NCBI GenBank assembly: GCA_002104905.1
Contig: MCFE01000281.1
Location: 1-64,000 of the forward strand
Direction: 5' to 3'
Length of the DNA stretch: 64,000 bases
Origin: Basidiobolus meristosporus CBS 931.73
Taxonomy: Eukaryota; Basidiobolomycota; Basidiobolomycetes; Basidiobolales; Basidiobolaceae
Below are positions 42,381 to 52,460 of the stretch, piece by piece. The notes under the pieces were generated by a model that saw only the letters and a program-made list of their open reading frames with translations, did not search any database and was not told the DNA's origin. How positions within the stretch are numbered: position 1 is the first letter of the stretch; every line of letters starts with the position of its first letter. A program made the position numbers and the translations under genes.

Positions 42381-43529
42381 ATGTCGGATCCGTTTGAGTT
42401 CTCGCCAAATGATTTTAGTATGGCCCAAGTGTCTATGATGAGCCTTCATACAGATATTTGGGCACTACTGATTAATCTAGCAGAACTAGATACCTCAGAG
42501 AGTCAACAAAGATGGAAGAATTTGAGTAGAAAGCTGTGGCATGAGTTCTACATCAAGATGCCAGCCAATGTATGTAAAAAGATATATAACAAGACAAGTA
42601 TTGAAATCAAGAATGAGCTGAGAGTGAGGGGATTTGACGAGGAAGCCGCGCGGGAACGATTTTGCGCGCAATTTGCACAGTACGGGCCGGACGCGTCCAT
42701 TTGTGCCTCAACTTTGGGAACCAAAGAGATTTTGAATGAGTTTTTGCCTCAAATGACTAATGTACTACGTGATATATTAGTAGAGCTAAGTGGCTTCCAA
42801 GAGCAATATACACAGGACTCATCCAGGCAACAGCTCCAAAGTATCAGACAGAGGGTAAGTGAATACCTTGAGGAATCAGATGGTGAGCTTCAGGAGGAAG
42901 AATACAGACCACAAGCAACATCGTCCAGATTGCGCCAGCATGCCTTGCTGGATTCCCTACCATCTCTTGCAACCACAGCGCGCCGGCGCACGTCAGTCCA
43001 GACCACGCCAACACCCTTTACCAGAACGCCCCACGTCGAGTCAACGCACGTGCTTCAGAGCAAAACTACCAGAACTCGCCAAACTGCTCATTTAGACACA
43101 AGTCCATTGGAGCGGACCAAGTTGCATCAACATGCGGCATCACATTGAACTCAGCCAAGGGCCATCTCAACGCGTCAAGGTGCGCCTGCGCGTGCCGTTT
43201 TGCCTGACCATCAGCGAGTTACTTCTGGTGAACTGACTGATGATGACCAACATGAAGTGACTCAACCACCGGAGCCCTTGGCAAGTAAAAGAACGCGTCA
43301 GCGCGTGGCACTACAGGCCGGTTCAGTTGGTTCAGTTGGTTCAGTCGGAGCGATTCAGCGCGGCCAAGCTGCAGCATTGCACTCATCAACTAGGAGGCAA
43401 AATACTGACTCCAAATACACAAGTAGCCAAGATGATAGTCAGCCAGGAAGTAGTATAGGTGTGCAAAGTGAGTCACTACCAAATGCTTCAGTAGTAATCC
43501 CTGTGAGAAAAAAACCCAGGAGAAGATAA
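42381..43529 (+). pseudogene. Second protein of the Harbinger-like element, one in-frame TGA
   Basis: It reads from MSDPFEFSPNDFSMAQ at 42381 to a TGA at 43146-43148 and then continues in the same frame to 43529, about 382 residues in all. Residues 1-100 are helix-rich with DIWALLINLAEL and QQRWKNLSRKLWHEF, possibly a Myb/trihelix-like DNA-binding part, but this is weak. The middle is Ser/Thr/Arg-rich. A GSVGSVGSVG run is encoded by 9-base repeats (about 43320-43346). The end, RKKPRRR, is a basic nuclear-targeting tail. The TGA probably arose from CGA by C to T, as the area is CpG-rich. The start could also be 42288. Known PIF/Harbinger elements need a second, nuclear, DNA-binding protein; this may be its counterpart. 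Confidence 0.6.
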
Positions 43530-44273
43530 TGCAATCGCTTTGAATTGCTCATATTCGTAATGATCCCAACAACCCTTTTTTTTTGCGATCCGAATCGAGC
43601 CATTGCAAATCAGTGATCATCAAATTTTTGATATAAGTAATATCAAGGTCGTCTCACATTTGAGACAGAACCCCTATAAATAAACACCCTGCATATATAT
43701 ACGTCATCTGTAATACCAGTGCAGCTATTGGATCTGTTTTGCACCTACACAATTGCTTGCGTGCTAGCTATGACACCTTGCCCAATCACTAGGATCAGGG
43801 ATTTACTTGCTCAATGGGCAAAATGGGATATTTGATGGCAAATCAGGTAGCTTTTTCAGTAGTCAATGAGCCAATTGGGGGCTGCCAGCTTCAGGATACT
43901 TTTGGACCAATTAACCACTGAGATACCGTCCAATTAGAGTGAGAGTAACCAAAATGGTAAGTATCAGTGTAGTTTATAGTGTGATACACATTTATTTCCA
44001 TTTACATTAAAGAAACATATCCAAATACCGGATTTTACCTGCCATTATAGCGGTATCCGATTGCGCACGTGATGCAAGCATTACGAGTTGGCGCAATCAT
44101 CCGCGCCAACCTCATCGTGTCAGATTGTGCCATAGTGTGCGAGATCATCCCGCATAGTGCGAAATTGTCCAAGAACGATCCTGCCTTCTGGTAGCTATAA
44201 TATTGCGCCCGATTGTTCTTTGCAACCGCGGATCGCGCCGCGCGCCCTGGCACGGTACGATGGAACAAGTCTA
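43530..44273. repeat. Right arm and TIR of the Harbinger-like element
   Basis: Non-coding, ending in the TIR at 44262-44273. The last 240 bases are very rich in CpG (about 24 by hand count). A related but CpG-poor version is at 51022-51056 plus 52128-52349. A frame on the - strand (44035-44349) crosses the TIR into flanking LTR and is not a gene. Confidence 0.65.
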
Positions 44274-44555
44274 TTTGGAGAGCAAGTAGTATGAGTGGCT
44301 TTTGCCAAATTATTACTGAATATAAAATAATATTTGTACTATTACACAATTGTAGTAAGTAAGCATATAGGCTATAAAGGTCCTAGGAATATGAATCCCA
44401 AGCTTAGGGCTGTTTAGACAAAAATGCAAAATCTCACATTCTGGGACCTTAATGTTTGTGTGGAAATTTTTCAATCAAATCCCAACATGAAATTTGGTAA
44501 GAATTCTCCTAGATAGGTAGGTACTAATACTGAATATGCTTAGGATGATTCTGAG

Positions 44556-44979
44556 TGTTGCAAGAGTCTTGAAGATAATGGAAGTGACTAGGAGAGCCAG
44601 TAGATTATGTGATATTCACATAACAATTTTATGAATGTAAAAGAATTATTTATACCTTTAAGTAGCCTTGGCATAGTAAGCTCATAAATAGACTAAGGAA
44701 GGTCCAAAGAGCATTTGTGCAAAAATTTGGGCTGCTTAGACAACTTTGATAATTCTCATGTTTTGGGTACCTGCTATTTTGGTGATTATATTCTAAGTAA
44801 ATCCCAACAAGGAATTTGGTCAGTATTCTTTGGGATCTGTAGGTAATCTGATTTCAATGCAAAGATATTCTTAATCAATCCCAACAAGGAATTTGTTATT
44901 ACTCTCTAAGATTTCTAGGTAATGACTTAAGTAACTAAGTTAGGTGAGTATTTAGGTGAAATTGCAAGCTTTTACAGCA
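44556..44979 (-). repeat. Opposite-strand copia LTR with internal duplication
   Basis: TGTTGCAAGAGTCTTGAAG to TTTTACAGCA. It is about 75 bases longer than other LTRs because a segment containing ATCCCAACAAGGAATTTG occurs twice (about 44805 and 44879). Confidence 0.7.
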
Positions 44980-45230
44980 CTCTCACTCAGCTACATGCTC
45001 ATACTGACTAGTCCTTATTTTGACCTAAGATATTCAAATTTGTCTGTATCAGATGGTTTGGTAGGTTTGTCGGCAATCATTTCATTTGTAGAATAATAAG
45101 TAAGTAAGGTTAGCTATGCTATGCTCTATAGCTTCTTGTATAAAATATATCTAAAATTTATGTGCTTGGTCATAACATGAGAAGTTTGATCTTGACCTAC
45201 TGAGATAAATTAAACTGATTGCACCTAACC
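44980..45230 (-). pseudogene. copia RNase H end, - strand remnant
   Basis: After the reversed polypurine tract (CTCTCACTCAGC) come about 220 bases matching the last part of pol in reverse (compare 27468-27680), then the match stops. Heavily mutated. Confidence 0.55.
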
Positions 45231-45270
45231 AATCCAACTCATTCTCACACAATCACCTACCAATATTTAT

Positions 45271-45985
45271 ATGACTTGCTCATCTGAGTGGTCCTTTGTC
45301 ATGAACCCCACTACTACTACTGGATTCCCATTTGGCATATCACAGGAGAGCTATATCAAGTACTCTAGATAATTTTCCACCATCTACTCAAGGATATCCC
45401 TTATAAGCTACTTGGTTGCTACAAGAACTATTGCTTGCAAGATTGTATCCCACTATATATGGCAACAAAGTCCCAGAAGCTTTCATTACCTAGCTAACAG
45501 CAATGAAGAATTACCTTTCAGAGGGTATGAATGGCTTAATCCAAACTTGAAATAGTAGGTTCTGAATCTCTATTGAACTTTCATATCCCAGAGTACTCAG
45601 CAAAAGGCATCATATCAGGAGTATTTTGGAGGCCTTCTCAGTACTGATCAACAGATCTTAAAGAGGGCAAAGGCATTTTTACTCTGGTAAATGCAATGCT
45701 AACTGTGTGAGGCTCCAAGTACTGTTGGACATTGTGGGTAACATCATTTGGCTCAGTAGGCTATTTTCTGGGAGTAAGCATGATAAAGTGTTACAGACAG
45801 AGAACCATCCAGAATTTGGTGAAGGGGTGAATATATGGCAGACTTGGCTTACATGTGAAGGGATTTCCATAAACTAGGTTGCATTACAGCCTATGGGGAG
45901 CCAGCAATAGTGTGCTCAGTCAGAAGCAGAAGCTGTAAAATGAGTTATTTGAGCATTTCAGTGTGACAGTAGTGCATATTCCTAT
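45271..45985 (+). pseudogene. Decayed Harbinger-like transposase
   Basis: It starts MTCSSEWSFVMNPTTTTGFPF, colinear with the intact gene at 41155-41928 (MTYSSEWSFLINPITTTGFPF). Stops, frameshifts and small losses follow; later matches include the region of HPEFxxG and ADLAY, and QKLxNExFxHF near 45925. It breaks off before the catalytic Glu, where repeat X copy 2 starts. It is on the opposite strand to the intact copy. Confidence 0.7.
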
Positions 45986-46945
45986 GAAAAGTTATTGTAA
46001 TGATCCCATCAAAAGACCATCTCAAATTTAAATGATCATGTCAGGGCACCATCCAGAGACTGTTGAAAAATAATTGCACCACCGATTTCACAAAAAACCT
46101 AGTCAAAATTTCTCATCATAACAATATATAAGTGGCTTTTGCTTAGTTCCCTGCCAATTTGCTCACTGTCTGATCCCACACACACTCTATTACCTTTTAT
46201 GCTGGTGTGCATTGATTGATTATGGCCTCTGTTTCACACTCCTTACATCCTGACCCAACTGTTTCACTTACTTTTCATGCATATAAATTGATTGATTTCC
46301 ATTGAAACTTCAGTTGTGCCTCAATTGCCAATTACATTGATCTATACAAGTCCCTCTACCATACACTTACACTAAGTCTAGCCCCACACTCAACAGGTAA
46401 CTCCATTAAGTTCACCACTTAATAAGTATTTTTGCTGTGACACTCTGATTCACAACTGTAGCAGGAACCCAACAGCTTTATGCCACTGTTTATTCACTGA
46501 TTCCCACATGTCCGGGTCTTCAGCTGGCACTGCAAGGTCTAGCACCTCATATGCCAGTCTTTGCAATAAATCCTTGCAATATTCCAGTGTGTTTTCTTGA
46601 GCACTACTCTTGAAGAAGTGCTGCAACCTCTTGGTGTGCCTATTTATGTTCCAAAATTCCACTGATGGCATTGTTATAGTCTTTTGAGTTCTTGATGTTG
46701 TAGCCTTAACTGCTGATGGGATCTCCACTCTGTCAATAATGAAGGGTGTAGAGGCTGTGGTAGACAAATTGTCTTTTTCTGCAAACACATCTACTTTGCT
46801 GGAGTGTAGCTCAACTGTCTGTGCTTACAACTCTTGTGAAAGCAGCGGTTTTCTTGTTGGTAATTATTCTTGGGTATGATGGGATTCAGTCTGTTCCAGG
46901 CATGCAGCATTAATTGGCCAGAACTGCATTTTTTTTGTGTGCTTC
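45986..46945 (-). mobile_element. Unclassified coding repeat X, copy 2
   Basis: The best preserved part is the - strand frame 46450-46788: FAEKDNLSTTASTPFIIDRV, ITMPSVEFWNINRHTKRLQ, then ENTLEYCKDLLQRLAYEVL and DMWESVNKQWHKAVGFL. The segment is helix-rich with no domain I know. The right end (towards 45986) matches the end of copy 1. The start joins a copia LTR at 46946. Confidence 0.6.
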
Positions 46946-47295
46946 TGTTGTAAGAGTCTTGGCAATATTGGAAGTGATTGGGAGAACAAGTAGATTATGT
47001 GGTTTTCACTTAATGATTTATTTAATATAAAAGTAATATTTATACTTTTACATGGTCTTAGCATAAACAACATGTAGAATAGGTTAATAAAGGTCCCAAG
47101 AGCATGTGTGCACAGCTTGGGGCTGTTTGGACAACTTTGAGGATTTTCAAGTTCTGGGTACCTGGTATTTTGGTGAAAATATTCTAAGTAAATCCCAACA
47201 AGGAACTTGATCAGTATTCTCTACAATTTTAAGGGTAATGATTGAAGTGACTAAGCTAGGTGAATATTTAGGTGGAATTACGAATTTTTAAAACA
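46946..47295 (-). repeat. 3' LTR of - strand copia copy
   Basis: 350 bases, TGTTGTAAGAGTCTTGG to TTTTAAAACA in + orientation, followed by the reversed purine tract CTCCCACTCAGC. Confidence 0.82.
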
Positions 47296-49765
47296 CTCCC
47301 ACTCAGCTAAATGCTCATACTGACTAGTCCTAATTTTGACCTAAGATATTCAAACTTATATCTAGCTAATGGTTTGGTAAATATTTCTGCAATCATTTCA
47401 TCAGAAGGACAGTGAGCTAAGCTAACTAAGTTATTCTCAATAGCTTCATGTATGAAATGATGTCCAATATCTATGTGCTTAGTTCCAGCATGAAAAGTTG
47501 GATTTCTACTTAATTGTATAAATCCTTGATTATCCTGAAACAAAGTAGTAGGCATTTTCGATATGGGCCCAAGTCTGTAAAAAGCCTTATCAACCATATT
47601 GCTTCTTTGTAGCTTCAAAGGCTGTCATATACTCTGCCTCTGTGGTAGAAAGTGCTACAGTTGGTTGTTTTCTTGAATTCCATGAAATTGCTCCTTTGCA
47701 GTAAAGAAAGGTGTATCCTATGGTGGATCTTCTGTCCTCTAAATTTTGTCCCCAATCTGCACCAGAGTATCCCACGTGATCCTGCTCTGAATTCTTTTAA
47801 GTGTATCTTAAGCAGATATCATCAGTTCCTTTTACGTATCTAAAAATTGGCTTAACTGCTGCAGTAAGATCAGATCCATAGTTCTGATTAGGTTGGCTGA
47901 CAGCTTCCACAAAATATGAGATATCTGGACATGTTCCAAGCATGATATATATCCAAATGCTGACTATAGACTGATAAAGAAAGTCAGGGCTTTTAGATGG
48001 CACCAAGCACTATTGATTTGGCAGAATTTTGACCAAGCTAAGGTTTGTCTCCACTGGGGTAGCTGCCGGCTTACAGTCTTCCATTTTGTACCACTTTAGT
48101 GTATCTTGCATATACTTTGATTGGCTCAGGGTAATAGTCTGGGTACTTCTATCTATGGAGAACCTAATCCCTAAGTAATAACTGAGTTATCCTAGATTGG
48201 CACTCTTGAACTCCTTGGATAGGCTGGACTTAGTCTCTTCCAATGTTTCTAAGTTATTGGTGCCTATAATAAGATCATCCACATACAGAGCTTATAGAAC
48301 TGGACTTGCTCTATTTGGCTTATAGTATGTACTATAGTCAGCATTGCTCCTTTGGAAACTCAAAGATTCCAAATAAGAATCTATCTTACAATTCCAGGCT
48401 CTTGGTGATTGTTTGAGACCATATAGTTACTTTTTAAGGTTGCAGACCAAATGAAGGTTATCTTGGTCAACAAACCCATCAGGCTGGTCTATATACACAT
48501 CCTCATCAAGTTCACCACTCAGAATTGCAGTTTTTACATCCATTTGATGAATAAAAAACTTATATTTGGCTGCAATAGCCAATATTAATCTGATGATATT
48601 AAACTTGGCTATGGGTGCAAAGGTCTCCATATAGTCTAGTCCTTTTGTTTGAAGTATTCTTTGGCCACAAGTCTTGCTTTGCATCTTTCAATTGTACCAT
48701 CAGCCTTATATTTTGTCTTGAAGACCCATATGCATCCAACTGATTTTTGGTTGATTGGTTTGACTAAGTTCCATGTTTGAATTTCCATCAGGGCCTGATA
48801 TTCCTCAGTCCTTGCAGATCTCCAAAGCTTTGTCTGAGGGCTATTTAGGGCCTTTTTTACAGTCTGGGGCTCATCAATATGGACTTAATAGGAGTAGGCT
48901 AAGTTTGTACCCTCATTGATATAGTAATTTGGCCTTTTTCTTGTCTGATTGAGTCTCAGGGCTTTTGATACTGGAATGATCACTTCTGGAGTATACCTGG
49001 GCACTGCTTCAGACTGGACCATGGTTGTAGAGTCCTGTGGAGTGAAAAAACTTTCATTGCGTTCCTATGATTCAATCCTGACAATTGATGAACATGAGAT
49101 CAGATGTTTGCCAACATGTGATGTCATTTTTTTTGAAAATTTTGAATTTTCATCAAACAACACATCCCTGGACTTACTTAGCTTCTTTGCTTTGGTATTG
49201 TGGAGTCTGTATGCTTTGCTCTCATTTCAGTAGCCAAACAATATGCATTTTACATTTAGACTAAAATTTTAACAGATTTCTGGAATGTTGCTTGGCATAT
49301 GCTGTACATCCAGTTATTCTTAGATGCTCTGCACTTGGTCTGTATCCATACTATGCTTCAAGTGGAGTAGAACTACAAAGTATTCTGTAATAACTCCTAT
49401 TTCTAAGGTGCACAGCAGTGGCAACTAATTCTGCCCAAAAATCATAGGATAATTTTTTATCATGGATCATAGATCTTGCCATACTAATTATTGATCTGTT
49501 AGCACGTTCTGCTACTCCATTGTGTTGTGGGGAGTATGGTACAGTAGTCTCTTGCTTTATCCCATGAATCTTGCAGAAGTGGATGAAGAGTTTTGAGGTG
49601 TATTCACCACCATTATCAGAGTGTGTTTTCTTGATTTTTTCACCAGGTTCTCTCCACCATGGCTTTGAGCTCCCTGATGTTGGACAGCACTTTTCCTTTC
49701 TCTACATGAGGTAAACCCATGTCTGTCTTGTATAATCATCAATAAAAGTGATTAAATACTTCATC
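47296..49765 (-). mobile_element. - strand copia copy, pol from RNase H back to integrase
   Basis: Reading on the - strand from 49765: integrase core pieces (49557-49742 and around 49480-49560), integrase C-terminal region, RT (48427-48684 with TKGLDYMETFAPIAKFN and QMDVKTAILSGELDEDV), the active site LYVDDLIIG near 48290, then RNase H (47590-47775 and 47307-47618, ending KPLARYKFEYL). Several frames are broken but parts are better kept than in the + copies. The 5' end is cut by LTR-like element B at 49766. Confidence 0.78.
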
Positions 49766-50953
49766 TGTTGTGTTGTATTATGATTAGTTTGGGGCTTGTT
49801 CTACAATGTAGAGGCTAATCAACAATATACAACAACTTCCAGTATGCTAATACTGAAATAGTTTATTGGGAGTTTGATATACCAATAGAAGATATAACTT
49901 TCACTAATTTCCTCAATCTTAGGCTCAAAATATACTGTAGGCAGTGTTTATCACTTCTACAGTAGTGTTCTGACCTTCTGTTGACTAATGGGCTTATTTA
50001 CTTTTATAGTAACTTTTCCTTATTTAGAAGTCACTTTCCTTTCTGAGAGAATATTTCCTAATATGGATATTCTGAACTCCCCTTTAACCTAAATGGCTGT
50101 GTTTTAGAAGTCTCTAAAGGGGTGTCTAAAGGGGTGTCTTTAGAGTAAAGGGGCTTCTTGTAGTGGTCTCTAATGTGGACTTTACACTAAAGGGGTGCCT
50201 AAAGGGGCTTCTTTAGAGTAAAGGGATTTCTTAAAGGGGTCTCTAAAGGGGTGTCTAAAGGGGTTTCTTGGAGGGCACTTTTCTGACAGAAAAGTGGTAG
50301 TTTCTTGTAGTACTTAGATTGGATTCTTGTGAGCTTTGCAGTCTCTTTACTGATGTAGTACCAATCAAAGTCAGAATACTCAACAGTGCAAGTGATGCAG
50401 AGGAAGTCTTATAACCTTTAAACTTGTAATTGTAGTGTGGAGATTCTGGAAAGAGAGGCTCTCCTTTATTTTTCAGCTGGGGAAGTCATATATATGAAAA
50501 TATTGAAGGATCAAAGTTTTTAGGCAATTGCGCAAGCAATACATGTGATACAAAGCTAAAATTTTGCAGTGGCGCAGATTGGACATAGGCGCAGCACCTG
50601 TGAGCATCTCACGTGATTTGATTAGCTAGCTCAAAAGTTACATGCAATCAAAGTCACCCTAGTAATCTTAGCAATAAGGCATAGTATATATAATAATTGG
50701 ACTCTTTTGGTCATAACTCCTTAAGTACTGCTTCAAATGAGCTGTAATTTGAAATATGTGTTGGCTACTATGTGTTCTGTATGACATAATATTCTTAGGT
50801 GGATTGCTTGTCAGGGTCTGGAGCATTTGTTCTTCAAAGTTGGAAATTCTTGATCTTTCACTTGTGTGTTATGATAGCAAAAAGCAAAATAAAGAAATGA
50901 GTGCAATATTGGTTTAGAGATAATGTAGTAATGGAATACTTTCCATAACCACA
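49766..50953 (-). repeat. LTR-like element B (second copy of family A)
   Basis: On the - strand TGTGGTTATGGAAAGTATTC to CACAACA, 1188 bases. The neighbouring TTAGGGGAGACT (rc of 50954-50965) looks like a polypurine tract, so B may be the 3' LTR of a larger element whose interior begins there. The flanks TCATC and AGTCT do not match. Confidence 0.68.
50095..50280. repeat. Minisatellite of TCTAAAGGGGTG units in B
   Basis: Variants of TCTAAAGGGGTGTC and TTAGAGTAAAGGGGCTTC recur about a dozen times. The matching place in A (34529-34640) has fewer units, so the array has expanded or contracted. Confidence 0.8.
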
Positions 50954-51021
50954 AGTCTCCCCTAACTTTGAGAAATAATGTCCTCATTATTACTTCTGAT
51001 ATGGAACTTCTTCAATCTCAT

Positions 51022-52349
51022 ATTCAAATACCGGATTTTACCTACCACTATAGTGGTGTGGTGGTGTATAGGTCCAAGGGAGAAATACATCCAACACTTC
51101 TCAAGTGTTTTGTGTGTGGGATGTTCACTGGGTGCAATAACCTCTGGCAAAAGCTTGCTAGGAATACTTGGGTTCTGTCTCTAATCTAACGTGATGGGGA
51201 ATAAAGCCACAAGCTTGTCAAGGGAAAACTATTGAGCTCCAATCCCCAACTTAGTTGGTGTCTTAACAAAAGTATGTGCTGGGTTCAGCATCCTTTGAGA
51301 TGACAATGTAATAAAGCTTCCAAAATCAAAACAACTGTAAACTCCACCAGCAGGGACTTGATAAGAATGTAGCTGTGGTCAATAGTTACAAAGACAGAAA
51401 AGTATCTTTGCCTGTACAAGAACAAACTTGGGAAAGAATCAAATATAATAAAAGATACCTACTCTGAGTATTCCTCACAAGTAGTGCCTCCAAGGTCAGT
51501 TGGCTGTCAGCGCAGTTTCCTGGGAGTGTCCTGTAGTCTGGGGTTGGAAGTTCAGGTGGCAGCAGGTAGCAGTGAACACACTAATCAACAAGTTGGTATA
51601 TTGATAAAAGGGATGATGATTTATTGTTGAGGGATAGCCTCCCTTATATACTTTTCTCACTGGCTAAGTGATTACTAAGCATGGTATTCCAGAAGGTTCT
51701 GGATATCAATAGAAATCTTAACAACATCAGAATGACCTAAGAATGTTCTAAGTAGGTGCCAGAAGGTTCTAAGAGGCACAGCACATCCAACCAATCAGGA
51801 ATCAGTATTCTGAAACCTGTGTAACATGGGGATACCATATATGGTATGGAAATGGTAGGGATGGTGACACGCATTGATCATGTGTCACAGGTACTGGTGC
51901 AGGTACTTGCCTAATATAGAAGCACTTATAGCTAGTAATCTTACATAAAGTGAGGGGTAACTTATGCAATAAGGTAAGCAGGTGTGATAGTCCACCGGCT
52001 GATGGGATAGTAATGATTGGGTCAGACAAATGGGATAAAACTACAATAAGTGTAGTAGAGATATAGGGAAGTAGAAAATAAGGGAATGAGCACATCTGTC
52101 AGTGGGTGTCACTGTCACCCCACTACAGTGGTATCTGTTCACGCACATGATGCAAACATTATAAGTGTGCAATCATTTGTGCCAACCTCATCATGTCAGA
52201 CTGTGCCATAGTTTTCAAGACTGTCCCACATGGTGCAATTTCATCCAAGAGCAATCCTGTCTACTTGTAGCTATAATAGTGCGCCCAATTGTTCTTAGAG
52301 ACCACAGATTGCACCACACGCCCTGGCACGGTACAATGGAATAAGTCTA
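51022..52349 (+). mobile_element. Right arm of a second Harbinger-like element, split by Y
   Basis: ATTCAAATACCGGATTTTAC at 51022 and, after the Y insertion, GTGGTATCTGTTCACGCACA to the TIR GGAATAAGTC (52338-52347). It aligns with 44018-44273. Most CpGs of the other copy are TG or CA here. No transposase is attached; the left part is absent. Confidence 0.72.
51057..52127 (-). repeat. LTR-like element Y, copy 1
   Basis: TGTGGTGGTGTATAGG to CCCCACTACA, 1071 bases, flanked by GTGG on both sides within the Harbinger arm. On the - strand it has TATATAAGGGAGG followed by AACAATAAATC near 51620-51655, the promoter/poly(A) arrangement of an LTR. It has no long frame of its own. Confidence 0.7.
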
Positions 52350-52460
52350 ATATATATGAAAATTCTGAAGGATCAAAGCTTTTTCTAAGCAAAGTAAAGA
52401 AATGGGTGCAATTTTGGTTTTGAGATATGTAATAATGTAATACTTTGCATTAGCACAACT
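52350..52460 (-). repeat. Shortened copy of LTR family A/B
   Basis: TATATATGAAAATTCTGAAGG then CAAAGTAAAGAAATGGGTGC and ATGTAATACTTTGCATTAGC match two separated parts of B, so a middle segment is lost. The second Harbinger-like element is inserted beside it. Confidence 0.55.

Larger units (their letters stand above)
40861..44273. mobile_element. PIF/Harbinger-like DNA transposon with two divergent genes
   Basis: The ends are inverted repeats: TAGACTTGTTCC at 40861 and GGAACAAGTCTA at 44262-44273. This gives a 10-base TIR (GACTTGTTCC) with flanking TA, or TIR starting TAG. About 3.4 kb. A DDE_Tnp_4 transposase is on the - strand and a second long frame on the + strand, with a 0.45 kb region between their starts. 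PIF/Harbinger elements typically carry a transposase and a second DNA-binding protein and duplicate three bases (TTA/TAA); here only TA is clearly shared by the flanks. The element sits in a copia LTR, so it is younger than that LTR. Confidence 0.75.
40828..44555 (-). repeat. Opposite-strand copia LTR split by the Harbinger-like element
   Basis: TGTTGTAAGAGTGTTGAAAATACTTGAAGATAT at the left (40828-40860), resuming after 44273 with TTTGGAGAGCAAGTAGTATG and the rest of an LTR in reverse orientation to about 44555. It defines the insertion point of the Harbinger-like element. Confidence 0.65.

Noticed and set aside
44035-44349. 104-codon - strand frame at the right end of the Harbinger-like element
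   Set aside because: It crosses the TIR into flanking LTR DNA and overlaps a non-coding arm that has decayed in the other copy.
49766-50953. B considered as a host gene promoter or non-coding RNA
   Set aside because: A second copy (A) inserted in a copia LTR and LTR-type ends show that it is a mobile repeat.
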